This document shows positions 29,376 to 38,800 of a stretch of DNA of 64,000 nucleotides, piece after piece. The notes below the pieces were generated by a model. The model was not told the DNA's origin, did not search any database, and saw nothing but the letters and a program-made list of their open reading frames with translations. Location: positions 310,001 to 374,000 of the forward strand of contig NZ_JABWEB010000003.1 in the NCBI RefSeq assembly GCF_013369485.1, in the 5' to 3' direction. The position numbers were made by a program, and so were the translations under genes. This DNA comes from Massilia sp. BJB1822 (lineage in GTDB: Bacteria > Pseudomonadota > Gammaproteobacteria > Burkholderiales > Burkholderiaceae_D). How positions within the stretch are numbered: the first letter of the stretch is position 1; every line of letters starts with the position of its first letter.

Positions 29376-30611
29376 ATGCATATCCATAATCTCATCGGCA
29401 TCGGCTTCGGCCCATCCAATCTGGCGCTGGCCATTGCGCTGCAAGAGCAAGGCCATGCGCCGGACGCGCTGTATCTCGAAAAGCAGGAGCACTTCGCCTG
29501 GCACCCGGGCATGCTGCTGGATGGCACCCATATGCAAATCTCCTTCCTCAAGGATCTGGCCACGCTGCGCAACCCGTCCAGCCGCTTCACCTTCCTGAAC
29601 TACCTGCACCAGCAGCAGCGCCTGCCCGACTTCATCAATCTGAAAACCTTCTACCCCAGCCGCTACGAATTCAACGACTATCTGGCCTGGGCCGCGCGCC
29701 AGTTCGCCGCGCAAACGCGCTACGGCGAGGAAGTGACGGCGGTCCTGCCGGTGCAGAAGGACGGCCAGGTGACGCATCTGACGGTGCTTTCGCGCGACAG
29801 CCAAGGGCAGCAACATGAGCGCCAGGCGCGCAATCTCGTGGTCAGCATCGGCGGCACCCCCTCCATCCCGGAATGCTTTGCGCCTTTCCGCAACGATGCC
29901 CGCGTATTCCATTCCAGTTCCTACCTGGGCAGCATGAACCAGTTGAAGGATGCGCGCCGCATCGCCGTGATCGGCGCCGGCCAGAGCGCCGCCGAAATCT
30001 TCATGGACCTGCACGGCAAGGGCTGCAATGTGGACCTGGTGACGCGGGCGCGCGCCATGAAGCCGGCCGACGACAGTCCCTTTATCAATGAAATCTTCAA
30101 CGCGGACTACACCGACTATGTGTTCAAGCAGGCGCCGTCCGAGCGCGCCGCCTTGATCGAAGAGCACCTGAACACCAACTACGCGGTGGCCGACACGGAC
30201 CTGATCGAGCAGATCTTCCACGTCTTCTACCAGCAGAAAGTGCTGGGACATCAGCGTCACCAGTTCCTGCGCCGCCATGAAGTGGTCGAAGTGAACGCCG
30301 AAGCCGGCGGCATCCAGCTGCAGCTGAAGGACCAGGACAGCGGCACCACCTTCGCCAGCCGCTACGACGCCGTGATCCTGGCCACCGGCTACCGCCGCCA
30401 GCAGCATCAAAACCTGCTCGCGCCCCTGGCGCCATGGCTGGACAATATGGCCGTGGACCGCAACTACCAGTTGATCGCCGACGACCGCTTCCTGCCGCGC
30501 GTTTTCCTGCAGGGCAGTTGCGAAGCGTCGCATGGCCTGTCCGACACCCTGCTTTCCATCACCGCCATCCGCAGCCAGGAAATCGGTGCAGCGCTGCACG
30601 CCACTGTTTAA
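29376..30611 (+). CDS. L-ornithine N5-monooxygenase (PvdA family)
   Basis: 411 aa. It converts ornithine to N5-hydroxyornithine with FAD, NADPH and O2, the first step to hydroxamate ligands. The FAD site GIGFGPSNLALA is at the N-terminus, the NADPH site GAGQSAAE lies mid-protein, and ATGYRRQ towards the C-terminus is the conserved substrate-domain motif. The W-H-P-G-M-x-L and MQISFLKDLATLRNP blocks are typical of siderophore ornithine hydroxylases. ATG 29376 is chosen over the upstream in-frame 29295 because the family starts exactly here and AGGA sits 8 nt before it. Its product should feed the formyltransferase (33050-33889) and possibly the GNAT (35034-35777). Confidence 0.95.
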   Translation: MHIHNLIGIGFGPSNLALAIALQEQGHAPDALYLEKQEHFAWHPGMLLDGTHMQISFLKDLATLRNPSSRFTFLNYLHQQQRLPDFINLKTFYPSRYEFNDYLAWAARQFAAQTRYGEEVTAVLPVQKDGQVTHLTVLSRDSQGQQHERQARNLVVSIGGTPSIPECFAPFRNDARVFHSSSYLGSMNQLKDARRIAVIGAGQSAAEIFMDLHGKGCNVDLVTRARAMKPADDSPFINEIFNADYTDYVFKQAPSERAALIEEHLNTNYAVADTDLIEQIFHVFYQQKVLGHQRHQFLRRHEVVEVNAEAGGIQLQLKDQDSGTTFASRYDAVILATGYRRQQHQNLLAPLAPWLDNMAVDRNYQLIADDRFLPRVFLQGSCEASHGLSDTLLSITAIRSQEIGAALHATV

Positions 30612-30656
30612 CCCCCGCCGCGGGGCCGCCCTCCTCCCCGGCCCCGCAAGCCAGGC

Positions 30657-30682
30657 CCGCCGCAACGGCGGCGCATCTTTTT
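30657..30682 (+). terminator. Intrinsic terminator after the ornithine monooxygenase gene
   Basis: Stem CCGCCG / CGGCGG with loop CAA, followed by CGCATCTTTTT. A further GC-rich inverted repeat (GCGGGGCC / GGCCCCGC, 30620-30647) precedes it. It insulates the TonB receptor promoter, which begins 3 bp later. Confidence 0.6.
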
Positions 30683-30684
30683 AC

Positions 30685-30709
30685 TAAATTTTTACCCCGC
30701 TGATTCGTC
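30685..30709 (+). promoter_or_regulatory. ECF-type promoter of the TonB-dependent receptor gene
   Basis: TAAAT-N16-CGTC, an exact match to the iron-starvation sigma pattern (TAAAT-N16-CGT), directly downstream of a terminator and 77 bp before the receptor ATG. Confidence 0.7.
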
Positions 30710-30785
30710 AGAGGGGTACGGCTTGTCGCGCCCATTTTTTGAGCACGCGCATCCGCACTCCTTTATCATCAACAAAGCAAGCAAA

Positions 30786-32984
30786 ATGCACATTAAACTC
30801 AGTCACATTCCCCTCCGGCGCGGCGCGCTGGCCCTGCAAATGGCCCTGGCCGGCCTTGCGCTTGGCGGCGCGGCCCATGCCCAGCAAGCCCCGGCGTCTC
30901 CGGCAAGGGACGGCCAAACCCTCGGCCTGGTCACGGTCACGGCGGGCGCCACCGGCCCATCCGAAGGCAGCGGTTCGTACACCACCAGCGGCAGCACCAG
31001 CGCCACCGGCCTGAATCTCTCGATCCGCGATACGCCGCAATCGGTCACCGTGATTACCCGCGAACGGCTGGACGATCAAGCCCTGCAAACCGTATTCGAC
31101 GTAGCCAATAGCGCCACCGGCGTATCGGCCAAGGAAATCGACAGCGTGCGCAGCTACTTCTACTCGCGCGGCTTCCAGATCGACAAAATCCAGCTGGACG
31201 GCATCCCCATGCCGGGCGCCAATGAGGGCGAAGCCAAGGCCGATACGGTGATCTATGACCGGGTGGAGATCGTGCGCGGCGCGACAGGCCTGATGAGCGG
31301 CACCGGCAATCCTTCCGCCTCCATCAATCTGATTCGCAAACATGCGGACAGCAAGGTTTTCGCCGGTTCGGCCAGCCTGGGCCTCGGTTCCTGGGACAGG
31401 CGCAACGGCGTGGTCGATCTGAGTTCGCCGCTGAACAAGGAAGGTACGATCCGCGGCCGCGTCGTGATCAGCGCCGAGGACAAGGACAACTTCATCCGCC
31501 TGGAAAACACCAAGAAAACCCTGGCATATGGCGTGATCGACGCCGATCTGACGCCCGACACCCGCCTCAGCGTGGGCTTCAGCGAACAGCGCGACCGCCA
31601 CCGCGGCAACCAGTGGGCCGGCCTGCCCATCTTCTACAGCGACGGTAGCCGCACCGACTGGGACCGCTCCACCACCACGGCCGCCAACTGGAACTTCTGG
31701 AATACCAAGCAGCGCACCGCCTTCGCCACGCTGGAACACCGCCTGGCCAATCAATGGAAGCTGCAGTTGATGGCCAACCACCGCAGCAATACCGGCGACC
31801 AGCGTCTGAACTGGATGGATGGCATGGTGGACCGCAACACCGGTCTGGGGCTGGAGCCATGGATCATCGGCTATGGCGTGAGTGACAAGCAGAGCGACTT
31901 CGGTTTCACCGCATCCGGGCCGTTTGAGTTGCTGGGCCGCAAGCACGAACTGGCGGTCGGCCTGCTGCACGGCACGCACAAGACACTGTGGCTGTCCAGC
32001 GACGCCAGCGTGCTACCGCCGATCGGCGACTTCCGCGCCTGGACCGGCGCCTACCCAGAGCCGAAATGGGCGCCTTACCAGACCGGCTCCTTCACCCGCG
32101 ATACCCAGACCAGCGCCTACGCCATGGCCCGTCTGCAGGCGACAGATGCGCTCAAATTCATCGTCGGCAGCCGCTTCACCAACTGGGAACGCAAGGGCGA
32201 CCAGGCGCTGTGGACGGCAAATGCCTTCAAAATCCGCCATAACGGCGAGATCACGCCCTATGTCGGCGCATTGTACGACCTGACGCCGCATACCTCGCTG
32301 TACGCCAGCTATACCAGCATCTTCGATCCGCAAAACTACCGCGACAAGAGCGGCGCTTATGTCGATCCGCTGAAAGGCAAGGCTTTGGAAGCCGGCGTCA
32401 AAGGCGAGCTGTTTGACGGCAAACTGAATACCTCGTTTGCGCTGTTCCAGATCAAGCAGGACAACTTCGCCATCCCGGACGGCAACGAAGTCATTCCCAA
32501 CACGCGCGAGCAAGCTTACAAGACCACCAGCGGCACCAAAACCAAGGGTTATGAATTTGAGCTGAGCGGCGAACTGGCCCCCGGCTGGAGCGCAAGCCTG
32601 GGCTGGAGCCAGTTCGACAGCGAGGATGCCAATGGCAAGGACATCAACACCGCGCATCCGCACAAGATGCTAAAGGCCTACACTAAATATCGCCTGCCTG
32701 GCGCATGGAGCAAACTGGCCATCGGCGGCGGCGTGAACTGGGAAGGCCGCAGCTACGCCGAGTTCATCGACCCGCGCAACGGCAAGCCGCTGCAAGTGGG
32801 CCAGGACTCCTATGCAGTCGCCAGCCTGATGGCCAACTACCAGTTCAGCCCCCAGCTCTCGCTGCAGGTGAATGTGAACAATCTGTTTGACAAGAAGTAC
32901 TACGCCAATCAGATCGACACTTTCAAGAACATCACCTTCGGCGCGCCGCGCAATGTGCTGGCAACGCTGAAGTACAAGTTCTAA
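30786..32984 (+). CDS. TonB-dependent ferric-siderophore receptor
   Basis: 732 aa outer-membrane protein. A signal peptide (MHIKLSH...ALGGAAHA) is followed by a TonB-box-like LGLVTVTAG, a plug domain (IRDTPQSVTVITRERLDDQ; VEIVRGATGLMSGTGNPSASINLIRK) and a beta-barrel ending in ...TLKYKF with terminal Phe. NLFDKKYYA near the end is the usual receptor C-terminal motif. There is no N-terminal STN signalling domain: the plug begins about 45 residues after the cleavage site, so it cannot signal like FecA or FpvA. Start choice: an in-frame TTG at 30723 would precede the hydrophobic signal peptide by 21 residues, so ATG 30786 is preferred although its ribosome site is weak. It presumably imports the siderophore made by the neighbouring NRPS. 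Confidence 0.95.
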   Translation: MHIKLSHIPLRRGALALQMALAGLALGGAAHAQQAPASPARDGQTLGLVTVTAGATGPSEGSGSYTTSGSTSATGLNLSIRDTPQSVTVITRERLDDQALQTVFDVANSATGVSAKEIDSVRSYFYSRGFQIDKIQLDGIPMPGANEGEAKADTVIYDRVEIVRGATGLMSGTGNPSASINLIRKHADSKVFAGSASLGLGSWDRRNGVVDLSSPLNKEGTIRGRVVISAEDKDNFIRLENTKKTLAYGVIDADLTPDTRLSVGFSEQRDRHRGNQWAGLPIFYSDGSRTDWDRSTTTAANWNFWNTKQRTAFATLEHRLANQWKLQLMANHRSNTGDQRLNWMDGMVDRNTGLGLEPWIIGYGVSDKQSDFGFTASGPFELLGRKHELAVGLLHGTHKTLWLSSDASVLPPIGDFRAWTGAYPEPKWAPYQTGSFTRDTQTSAYAMARLQATDALKFIVGSRFTNWERKGDQALWTANAFKIRHNGEITPYVGALYDLTPHTSLYASYTSIFDPQNYRDKSGAYVDPLKGKALEAGVKGELFDGKLNTSFALFQIKQDNFAIPDGNEVIPNTREQAYKTTSGTKTKGYEFELSGELAPGWSASLGWSQFDSEDANGKDINTAHPHKMLKAYTKYRLPGAWSKLAIGGGVNWEGRSYAEFIDPRNGKPLQVGQDSYAVASLMANYQFSPQLSLQVNVNNLFDKKYYANQIDTFKNITFGAPRNVLATLKYKF

Positions 32985-32998
32985 GCGTCTGAACAAAA

Positions 32999-33026
32999 CG
33001 GGGCCGGGCTGTTCGGCCCGGCCCCG
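32999..33026 (+). terminator. Strong hairpin terminator between the receptor and formyltransferase genes
   Basis: An 11-bp perfect stem CGGGGCCGGGC / GCCCGGCCCCG with a 6-nt loop, 15 bp after the receptor stop codon. The following sequence (CTTCCCTT) is only moderately T-rich. Lying between convergent genes, it may serve both. Confidence 0.7.
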
Positions 33027-33049
33027 CTTCCCTTATCCGCAGGCTTGAA

Positions 33050-33889
33050 TCAGGCGGCCTTGCGCAGACGGCCCGCCATCAGCGTCAATCCCTGGTAGAG
33101 CGCCGGGAACAGGCTGTAATTGAAGTTATTCCAGCGCAGTTCCAGAATCGTATCCTCCGGATCGATTTCGGTCTTCAGCACATCCACAATCACTTCGCCC
33201 GAGTCGATGCCGTTGTCGACGTAGTGGAAGGAGGCGCCGGTCATCCGCAGCGGCTCGACCGCCACGGTTTCACGGGTATTCCAGTCCACCACTTTTTCGC
33301 CGCGCGCGCCGTACAGGGCATCCAGCGTGGCCCATGCGCCGCGCCGCTCATAAGGCGACTCCAGGCGCGTGATGCCGGGATGGATATTCACGATGCGGCG
33401 GTGGTAGGCCGCGCCGGGGCGTACCAGCTCATCCAGGATCACCAGCAGGCCATCGAGCACCACCAGATCGGCATCCAGTTCGTTCAGGCGCGCCAGCAGG
33501 CGGGCTTCGAAGTCGCGCTTGCCCGCCACGTGTTCCGGCGAGCCTTTGGCGTGGATGCGATAAGTCGAGGGAATGGGCTGCAGCAGGCTGTCCAGCGGGC
33601 GCCCTTGCACGGCCAGGCCTTCCGGGTAGATCCATTTTTTCCCGGCTTCGCGGCGGAAACCATAATCGGCCAGTTTCTCGCGGTCGCGCGGCGAACTCTC
33701 GTCATCGTCATAGATGACGGCCTCCAGGCTATAGGAGTGGCCCAGACTGGTCTCGTTGAGCGCCTCGGTCAGATATTCCAGCGGCGATTTCATATAGCGC
33801 TGCTGTTCCTTGTACTCGATGTATTGCCCCGCCTGATCGGCGGTGGCGTTCCTCAACGAGCAGATATAGACGATTTTTGCCTTCGACAT
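33050..33889 (-). CDS. N5-hydroxyornithine formyltransferase (PvdF-like)
   Basis: 279 aa, close to the length of PvdF (about 275). It transfers formyl from N10-formyl-tetrahydrofolate to N5-hydroxyornithine, giving the formyl-hydroxamate iron ligand. The family active-site triad is visible: NIHPGIT with Asn168 and His170, and Asp229 in NGIDSG. Its presence with the ornithine hydroxylase means the siderophore should contain at least one formyl-hydroxyornithine. It is transcribed alone, towards the receptor gene, from a promoter region shared with the divergent hydrolase gene. Confidence 0.92.
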   Translation of the reverse strand: MSKAKIVYICSLRNATADQAGQYIEYKEQQRYMKSPLEYLTEALNETSLGHSYSLEAVIYDDDESSPRDREKLADYGFRREAGKKWIYPEGLAVQGRPLDSLLQPIPSTYRIHAKGSPEHVAGKRDFEARLLARLNELDADLVVLDGLLVILDELVRPGAAYHRRIVNIHPGITRLESPYERRGAWATLDALYGARGEKVVDWNTRETVAVEPLRMTGASFHYVDNGIDSGEVIVDVLKTEIDPEDTILELRWNNFNYSLFPALYQGLTLMAGRLRKAA

Positions 33890-33987
33890 AGAATGGATGC
33901 GATCAGAAATTGGTTATTCGGGCCGGACAGGCTTTTCCGCCCGCTGGCAATGCGAACGTCCAACGGACAGCCGGACTTAATCACCAT

Positions 33988-34012
33988 GACGAGCGAGCGC
34001 GCCAAAAAGTTA
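33988..34012 (-). promoter_or_regulatory. ECF-type promoter of the formyltransferase gene
   Basis: On the minus strand TAAC-N17-CGTC, one mismatch to the regulon pattern with exact spacing. It would give a leader of about 90 nt. It overlaps none of the divergent element, which begins 3 bp away. Confidence 0.5.
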
Positions 34013-34014
34013 GC

Positions 34015-34039
34015 TAAACAAAGCGCGCGGCGGATCGTC
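34015..34039 (+). promoter_or_regulatory. ECF-type promoter of the hydrolase-acyltransferase unit
   Basis: TAAA-N17-CGTC, an exact match. Because it lies downstream of the in-frame ATG at 33986, it argues that the hydrolase starts at ATG 34070, 31 bp after the element. Confidence 0.65.
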
Positions 34040-34069
34040 AAGAAGGCACCGTCATCATTTTTGTTCGCC

Positions 34070-35041
34070 ATGCCGCTCAATCCCGATCTCGAGTCTTTCC
34101 TGGAGCTGGTGCAGCTCGGCGACAGCCAGCCCATGCATCTGCAAACGCCGGCTGCCGCCCGTGCCAGCTACGACGCCGCCACGCCCATGATCGATAGACC
34201 AGGCGCCGAATCGGTCGCCACGCAGGATCTTTCCCTGCCCTGCCCCGGCGGCCGCCAGATCGGCGCCCGGCTGTATTCCCCGCCCACCACGGAAGCCCTG
34301 CCTTGCCTGCTGTTCTTCCACGGCGGCGGCTTTTGCATCGGCGGCCTGGATTCCCACGATGCGCTGTGCCGCGACCTGGCCGAGCGCACGCCCTGCAAGG
34401 TACTGGCCATCGATTACCGTCTGGCGCCGGAACATAAATTCCCGGCCGCCTTCGACGATGCGCTCGACGCCTGGAGCTGGCTGCGCAGCCATGCCGCCAG
34501 TCACGGCATCGACGGCCGGCGCCTGGCCGTCGGCGGCGACAGCGCGGGCGGCACGCTGGCGGCCGCGCTGTGCATCGCTCTGCGCCAGGCGGGCGAGCCG
34601 CAGCCCGCGCTGCAGCTGCTGATCTACCCTTGCACCAGCAGCCAGCAAAACAGCCCGTCCCACCAGCGTCACGGCAGCGGTTATCTGCTGGAAGCGGCGA
34701 CCCTGCAATGGATGTTTGCCAACTATCTGAATCACGAGGACGAAAGAAACGACTGGCGCTTTGCGCCGCTGGCAACGCCCGATGTATCGGCTCTGGCCCC
34801 GGCGCACATCGTACTGGCCGAATACGATCCGCTGCTGGACGAGGGCGAGGCCTACGCCGCCAAGCTGCGCGATGCCGGCGTGCCGGCGACTCTGAAAATC
34901 TACCCAGGCATGGTGCATGACTTTGCTCGCCTGGGAAATATCGTGGACGATGCGGAAACCCTGCGCGACGACCTGGCGCACATTCTGTCCGGCGTCTTTG
35001 CCGGCGCGGCCTTCCTTGTGGGCGAAACAGCCAATGATTGA
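34070..35041 (+). CDS. Alpha/beta hydrolase, HSL/acetyl-esterase family, probable siderophore-linked esterase
   Basis: 323 aa. It has the oxyanion motif HGGGFCIGG, nucleophile GDSAGG, acid EYDPLLDEG and histidine GMVHDF, in the order of the hormone-sensitive-lipase family. MPLNPDLESFLELV is the usual N-terminus of these proteins and the ECF promoter at 34015-34039 excludes a start at 33986. It overlaps the next gene by 8 bp. In this locus it could hydrolyse the siderophore (for instance an ester or lactone at a Ser/Thr side chain) to free iron, or trim a precursor. The sequence alone does not decide this. Confidence 0.85.
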   Translation: MPLNPDLESFLELVQLGDSQPMHLQTPAAARASYDAATPMIDRPGAESVATQDLSLPCPGGRQIGARLYSPPTTEALPCLLFFHGGGFCIGGLDSHDALCRDLAERTPCKVLAIDYRLAPEHKFPAAFDDALDAWSWLRSHAASHGIDGRRLAVGGDSAGGTLAAALCIALRQAGEPQPALQLLIYPCTSSQQNSPSHQRHGSGYLLEAATLQWMFANYLNHEDERNDWRFAPLATPDVSALAPAHIVLAEYDPLLDEGEAYAAKLRDAGVPATLKIYPGMVHDFARLGNIVDDAETLRDDLAHILSGVFAGAAFLVGETAND

Positions 35042-35777
35042 CAGCCAAAACCTGGTCCGCGCGGAGGACTACGCCACGCCGCTGCTGAGCAAGCACAATG
35101 CACAGGAACGCTCGCTATGGCTGCCGCAGGCGCAACTGGTGCTGCCCCTGAGCTACCGGACCAGCTCCGGACACCAGCATCCCGCGCGTCCTCCGCAGCC
35201 GGCCGGCGTGGTGTACCGCCGCTATATTCCCTGGCTGGAGCGGACGCTGAGCTTTCGCGTGGCCGATGCCGAAGCCGACCTGCCCCATTTTCACCGCTGG
35301 ATGAACGACCCGCATGTGGCCGAATTCTGGGAAGAGGAAGGCAATACGGATTACCATCGCACCTATCTCGAACGGCTTGGCGCCGATGCGCACAGCATCC
35401 CGCTGATCGCCTGCCTGGATGAACGCCCCATTGGCTACTTTGAAATCTATTGGGCCAAGGAAGACCGCATTTCGCCCTTTTGCGAGGCCGCGGACTTCGA
35501 CCGCGGCTGGCATGTGCTGATCGGCGAAGCGGATTGCCGGGGCAAGGCTTTTGTATCGGCCTGGCTGCCTTCAATCTCCCACTACCTCTTCCTGGATGAT
35601 AGCCGCACGCGCCGGCTGGTCATCGAACCGCGTTCGGACAACCAGCGCATGCGCCGCAACCTGCAGCGCTCCGGCTACGACCTGCTGCACGAGTTCGACT
35701 TCCCGCATAAGCGCGCCGTGCTGGGCGTGCTGCCGCGCCAGCGCTTCTTCGAGGAACAGTTCTGGGCGCCGCAATAA
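35034..35777 (+). CDS. GNAT-family siderophore N-acyltransferase (IucB/PvdY-like)
   Basis: 247 aa. The C-terminal 170 residues match the siderophore hydroxamate acyltransferases (FHRWMNDPHVAEFWEE; GYFEIYWAKEDRI; RLVIEPRSDNQRMRRNLQRSGY; FPHKRAVL). These transfer acetyl or a longer acyl group from CoA to the N-hydroxyl of hydroxylysine or hydroxyornithine. The first 70 or so residues form the less conserved N-terminal part seen in this family. ATG 35034 overlaps the hydrolase stop region by 8 bp, so the two are coupled. Together with the formyltransferase it implies a second, differently acylated hydroxamate. Confidence 0.88.
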   Translation: MIDSQNLVRAEDYATPLLSKHNAQERSLWLPQAQLVLPLSYRTSSGHQHPARPPQPAGVVYRRYIPWLERTLSFRVADAEADLPHFHRWMNDPHVAEFWEEEGNTDYHRTYLERLGADAHSIPLIACLDERPIGYFEIYWAKEDRISPFCEAADFDRGWHVLIGEADCRGKAFVSAWLPSISHYLFLDDSRTRRLVIEPRSDNQRMRRNLQRSGYDLLHEFDFPHKRAVLGVLPRQRFFEEQFWAPQ

Positions 35778-35792
35778 GCCAAACGTCCAAAA

Positions 35793-35824
35793 AAGAAACC
35801 CCAGACCTTGATCTGGGGTTTCTT
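35793..35824. terminator. Bidirectional intrinsic terminator between the acyltransferase and NRPS genes
   Basis: A perfect 13-bp stem AAGAAACCCCAGA / TCTGGGGTTTCTT with a 6-nt loop. A-rich on the left and T-rich on the right, so it can work in both directions. It sits between the convergent ends at 35777 and 35829. Confidence 0.85.
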
Positions 35825-35828
35825 CTAT

Positions 35829-38800
35829 CTAGCCTTGCAATATCCCCTCGCCTAAGCGCGCCGCCTGCTCCAGCCATTGCTCGTTGCGCATGATGGTGTA
35901 ATGCCCGGCCGCGATCTCGCTGGCCGTGCCCTGCGCACCGGTCTGGCGCAGCAGTTCCGCCTTCTGGCCTGCATCGCGCCCTTCGGCCCACCAGTAGTGC
36001 GGCTGGCAAGCCAGCTTGTGCAACGGCCCGGCTTCGATCGACAGCGCCTTCAGGTGGCGCGCCACCTCGAACCCGCGCAGCAGTTCAGCCGCCCCCATTA
36101 CGCCATAGACGCTGCGATTGCCCGTCAAAGCCAGCGACAGCAACGCCTCCAGCTCGGGGCCGGGGGTTGGCGGCAAGGCATCCAGCGTCACGCCCGGCAG
36201 CACCTGGGACAGGAAGTCGCTGAAATCCTGCTGCCACGGCGGCATCGCCGCCTGCTCGGTGCCCGGAATGAAGGGATCGACCAGGCCGGCGAAACTGACT
36301 GTCTGCCCTTCGGCTTCCAGCAGCGCCGCCACCATCGCCGCCAGCGTGCCGCCGAGCGACCATCCCAGCAGGCGGTATGGTCCCGCTGCCTGCGTCTGGC
36401 GGATCATGCCGGTATAGTCGCGCGCCATCTGCTCCAGCGAGGCGTCCACATGGGCATTGTCCGCCAGCATGCGGCATGCAATGCCGTAGACGGTGGCCAC
36501 GCCATCCAGCCTTCTGGCCAGCGGCTGGTAATCGAAAATGGTGCCAAATCCCGCATGCAGGCAGAATAGCGGCTCACTGCCTTCGCGGTTCAGGAGCGTG
36601 ACGCCGGATTGCGCCGCCTGCTCTTCCGCCTCCAGGCCAAGCAACTGCGCAATGGTGGGCTTTTGCGTCAGATCGCGCAGCTTGAAGTTGAAGCGCGCAT
36701 CTTTCAGGGAACGCAAACGCGAAATCAGCTTCAAGCAAAGCAGCGAGTCGCCCCCCAGCTCGAAGAAATTATCAGTTTCGCCCACCTTCTCGACGCCCAG
36801 CACATCCTGCCACAAGCCGGCCATGAGCTGCGCTTCGGGCGTGGACGGCGCGCGGTACTGGCGCGCGCTTTCGGCCTGGATCGGTGGCAGCGAGTGCCGA
36901 TCCAGCTTGCCGGTCGGCAGACGCGGAAGCTTCGGCAGGACCGCATAGGCGGAAGGCTGCATGAAATCCGGCAGCGTATCGGCCACCACAATGCGCGCCA
37001 TCTGCATGATTTCCTGGGCTGGTGCATCACTGGCGAGGTAGGCCTGCAGGCTGGCGCCGCCTTCTCCGGCAGCGGCCAGCACGGCAACGTCGCTCACGCC
37101 CGCCACCTTGCGCAACTGCGCCTCGATCTCGCCCAGCTCGATGCGGAAGCCGCGGATCTTCACCTGATGGTCGGCGCGGCCGATATATTCGGCATTGCCA
37201 TCCTCCAGCCAGCGCACCAGATCGCCGGTGCGGTACAGGCGCCCTCCCGTGCTGCTGAATGGATCGGCCACGAAACGCTCCGCCGTCAGGTCGCTGCGGC
37301 CGATATAGCCGCGCGCCAGGCCATAGCCGCCGATATACAGCTCACCCACCGCGCCATGCGGCACCAGCTGCATATCGGCGTCCAGCACATAGGCGGTACG
37401 CTCGCCGACCGGACGGCCGATTGGCGCATAGGCGCAGGCAAAGCTATCGTCGCCGCGCGCTTGCCAGATCAGCGGCGTGACCACGGTTTCGGTCGGGCCG
37501 TAGCCGTTGATCAGGCGCTGCGGCCGCAGATGGCGGCGTACCTGCTCAAAGCCGGCCTTGGGCATGGCTTCGCCGCCGAAGACATACAGTTCCACCGGCG
37601 GCGGATTGCCGGCGATGCCAGCCCAGTCGGCCAACTGGCTCAGATACGCAGGCGGGAACGCCACGGTGGACACGCCATAGCGATGCAGCGCATCGCTGGC
37701 TTGCTCCGCCGTCCAGACTTCCGGATCGCGGATGGCGACCGAAGCGCCTGCAGTCAGGGCGCTGATCCAGCGTTCATGCGCGCCGTCAAAGGAGAAGGAC
37801 ATGAACAGCAGCTCGCAGGAATCGGGCTGCGTGGCGTAAATCTCGTTGGTCGCCGCGCAATGCATGGCCAGCGGACCATGCGCCACCGCCACGCCCTTCG
37901 GCTGGCCGGTCGATCCCGAGGTGTAGATCACATATGCCAGTTGCTGCTCGCCGAGCGCGACGCCAGGATTGGCCGCATTGCCGCCTTCGAGCTGCAATTG
38001 TTCCAGCCAGACCGTTGGGCAAGGCAGATTATGCTGGTAGGCGCCGCTGCCGATCAGCAGCGCCGGCGCGCAGTCGCCAATGATGTAGCGCAGACGCTCC
38101 AGCGGATACTCGGCATCCAGCGGTACATAGCCGGCGCCAGCTTTCAGAATCGCCAGCAGCGTCACGATCATATCGGTGGAACGCGGCAGCAGCACCGCCA
38201 CGCGGTCTTCCGGCTTCAAGCCCTGGCCCAGCAGCCAGTGCGCCAGGCGGTTGGCGCGCGCATTCAGCTTGGCAAAGCTGAGGACTTGATCGCCCATGCG
38301 CAGTGCCACCGCATCCGGACGCAACTGCGCATGCTGTTCGATCTGCTGGTGCACCCAAGCCGGGTGCTGGCTGAAACCGGTCCGGCCAAGCGCCAGAACT
38401 GCTTCCGCCGACGGCGCCTTGAGCCGTTTCAGCTCGCCCATCGGCAGTTCCGGCGCGGCGCTCATGGCCTGCAGCAGCTCGTCCATTTCCGCGCGCAAGG
38501 CCAGTACCTCGTCCTCGCCAAAGCTGGCGCGCGCATAGCAGAATTCGATTTCCAGCGCGCCTTCCAGCGTGACCTGCAAGTCCATTGCATAGCCGGTCAG
38601 GCCTTCGCTGCCTACATCGCCGAAACTCAGGCCATGCGCCAGCGGCTCGCTCAAGGCCTTATGCATCGGATAGTTCTCGAACACGATGATGCTGTCGAAC
38701 AGCGCCTGGCCACCGCTGCCGCCCCAGCGCTGGATCTGCGCCAGCGGCGTATGCTCATATTGGCGCGCATCCAGATTGGCCGTCTGCAGGCGGCGCAGGA

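Noticed and set aside
29310..30665. 451-codon minus-strand frame over the ornithine monooxygenase gene
   Set aside because: Antisense shadow of a gene with convincing FAD and NADPH motifs and a good start.
30708..31979. 423-codon minus-strand frame over the TonB receptor gene
   Set aside because: Antisense shadow; the receptor on the plus strand has signal peptide, plug and barrel motifs.
33986..34069. N-terminal extension of the alpha/beta hydrolase from ATG 33986
   Set aside because: The extension is basic and unlike the family start, and the exact ECF-type promoter lies inside it.
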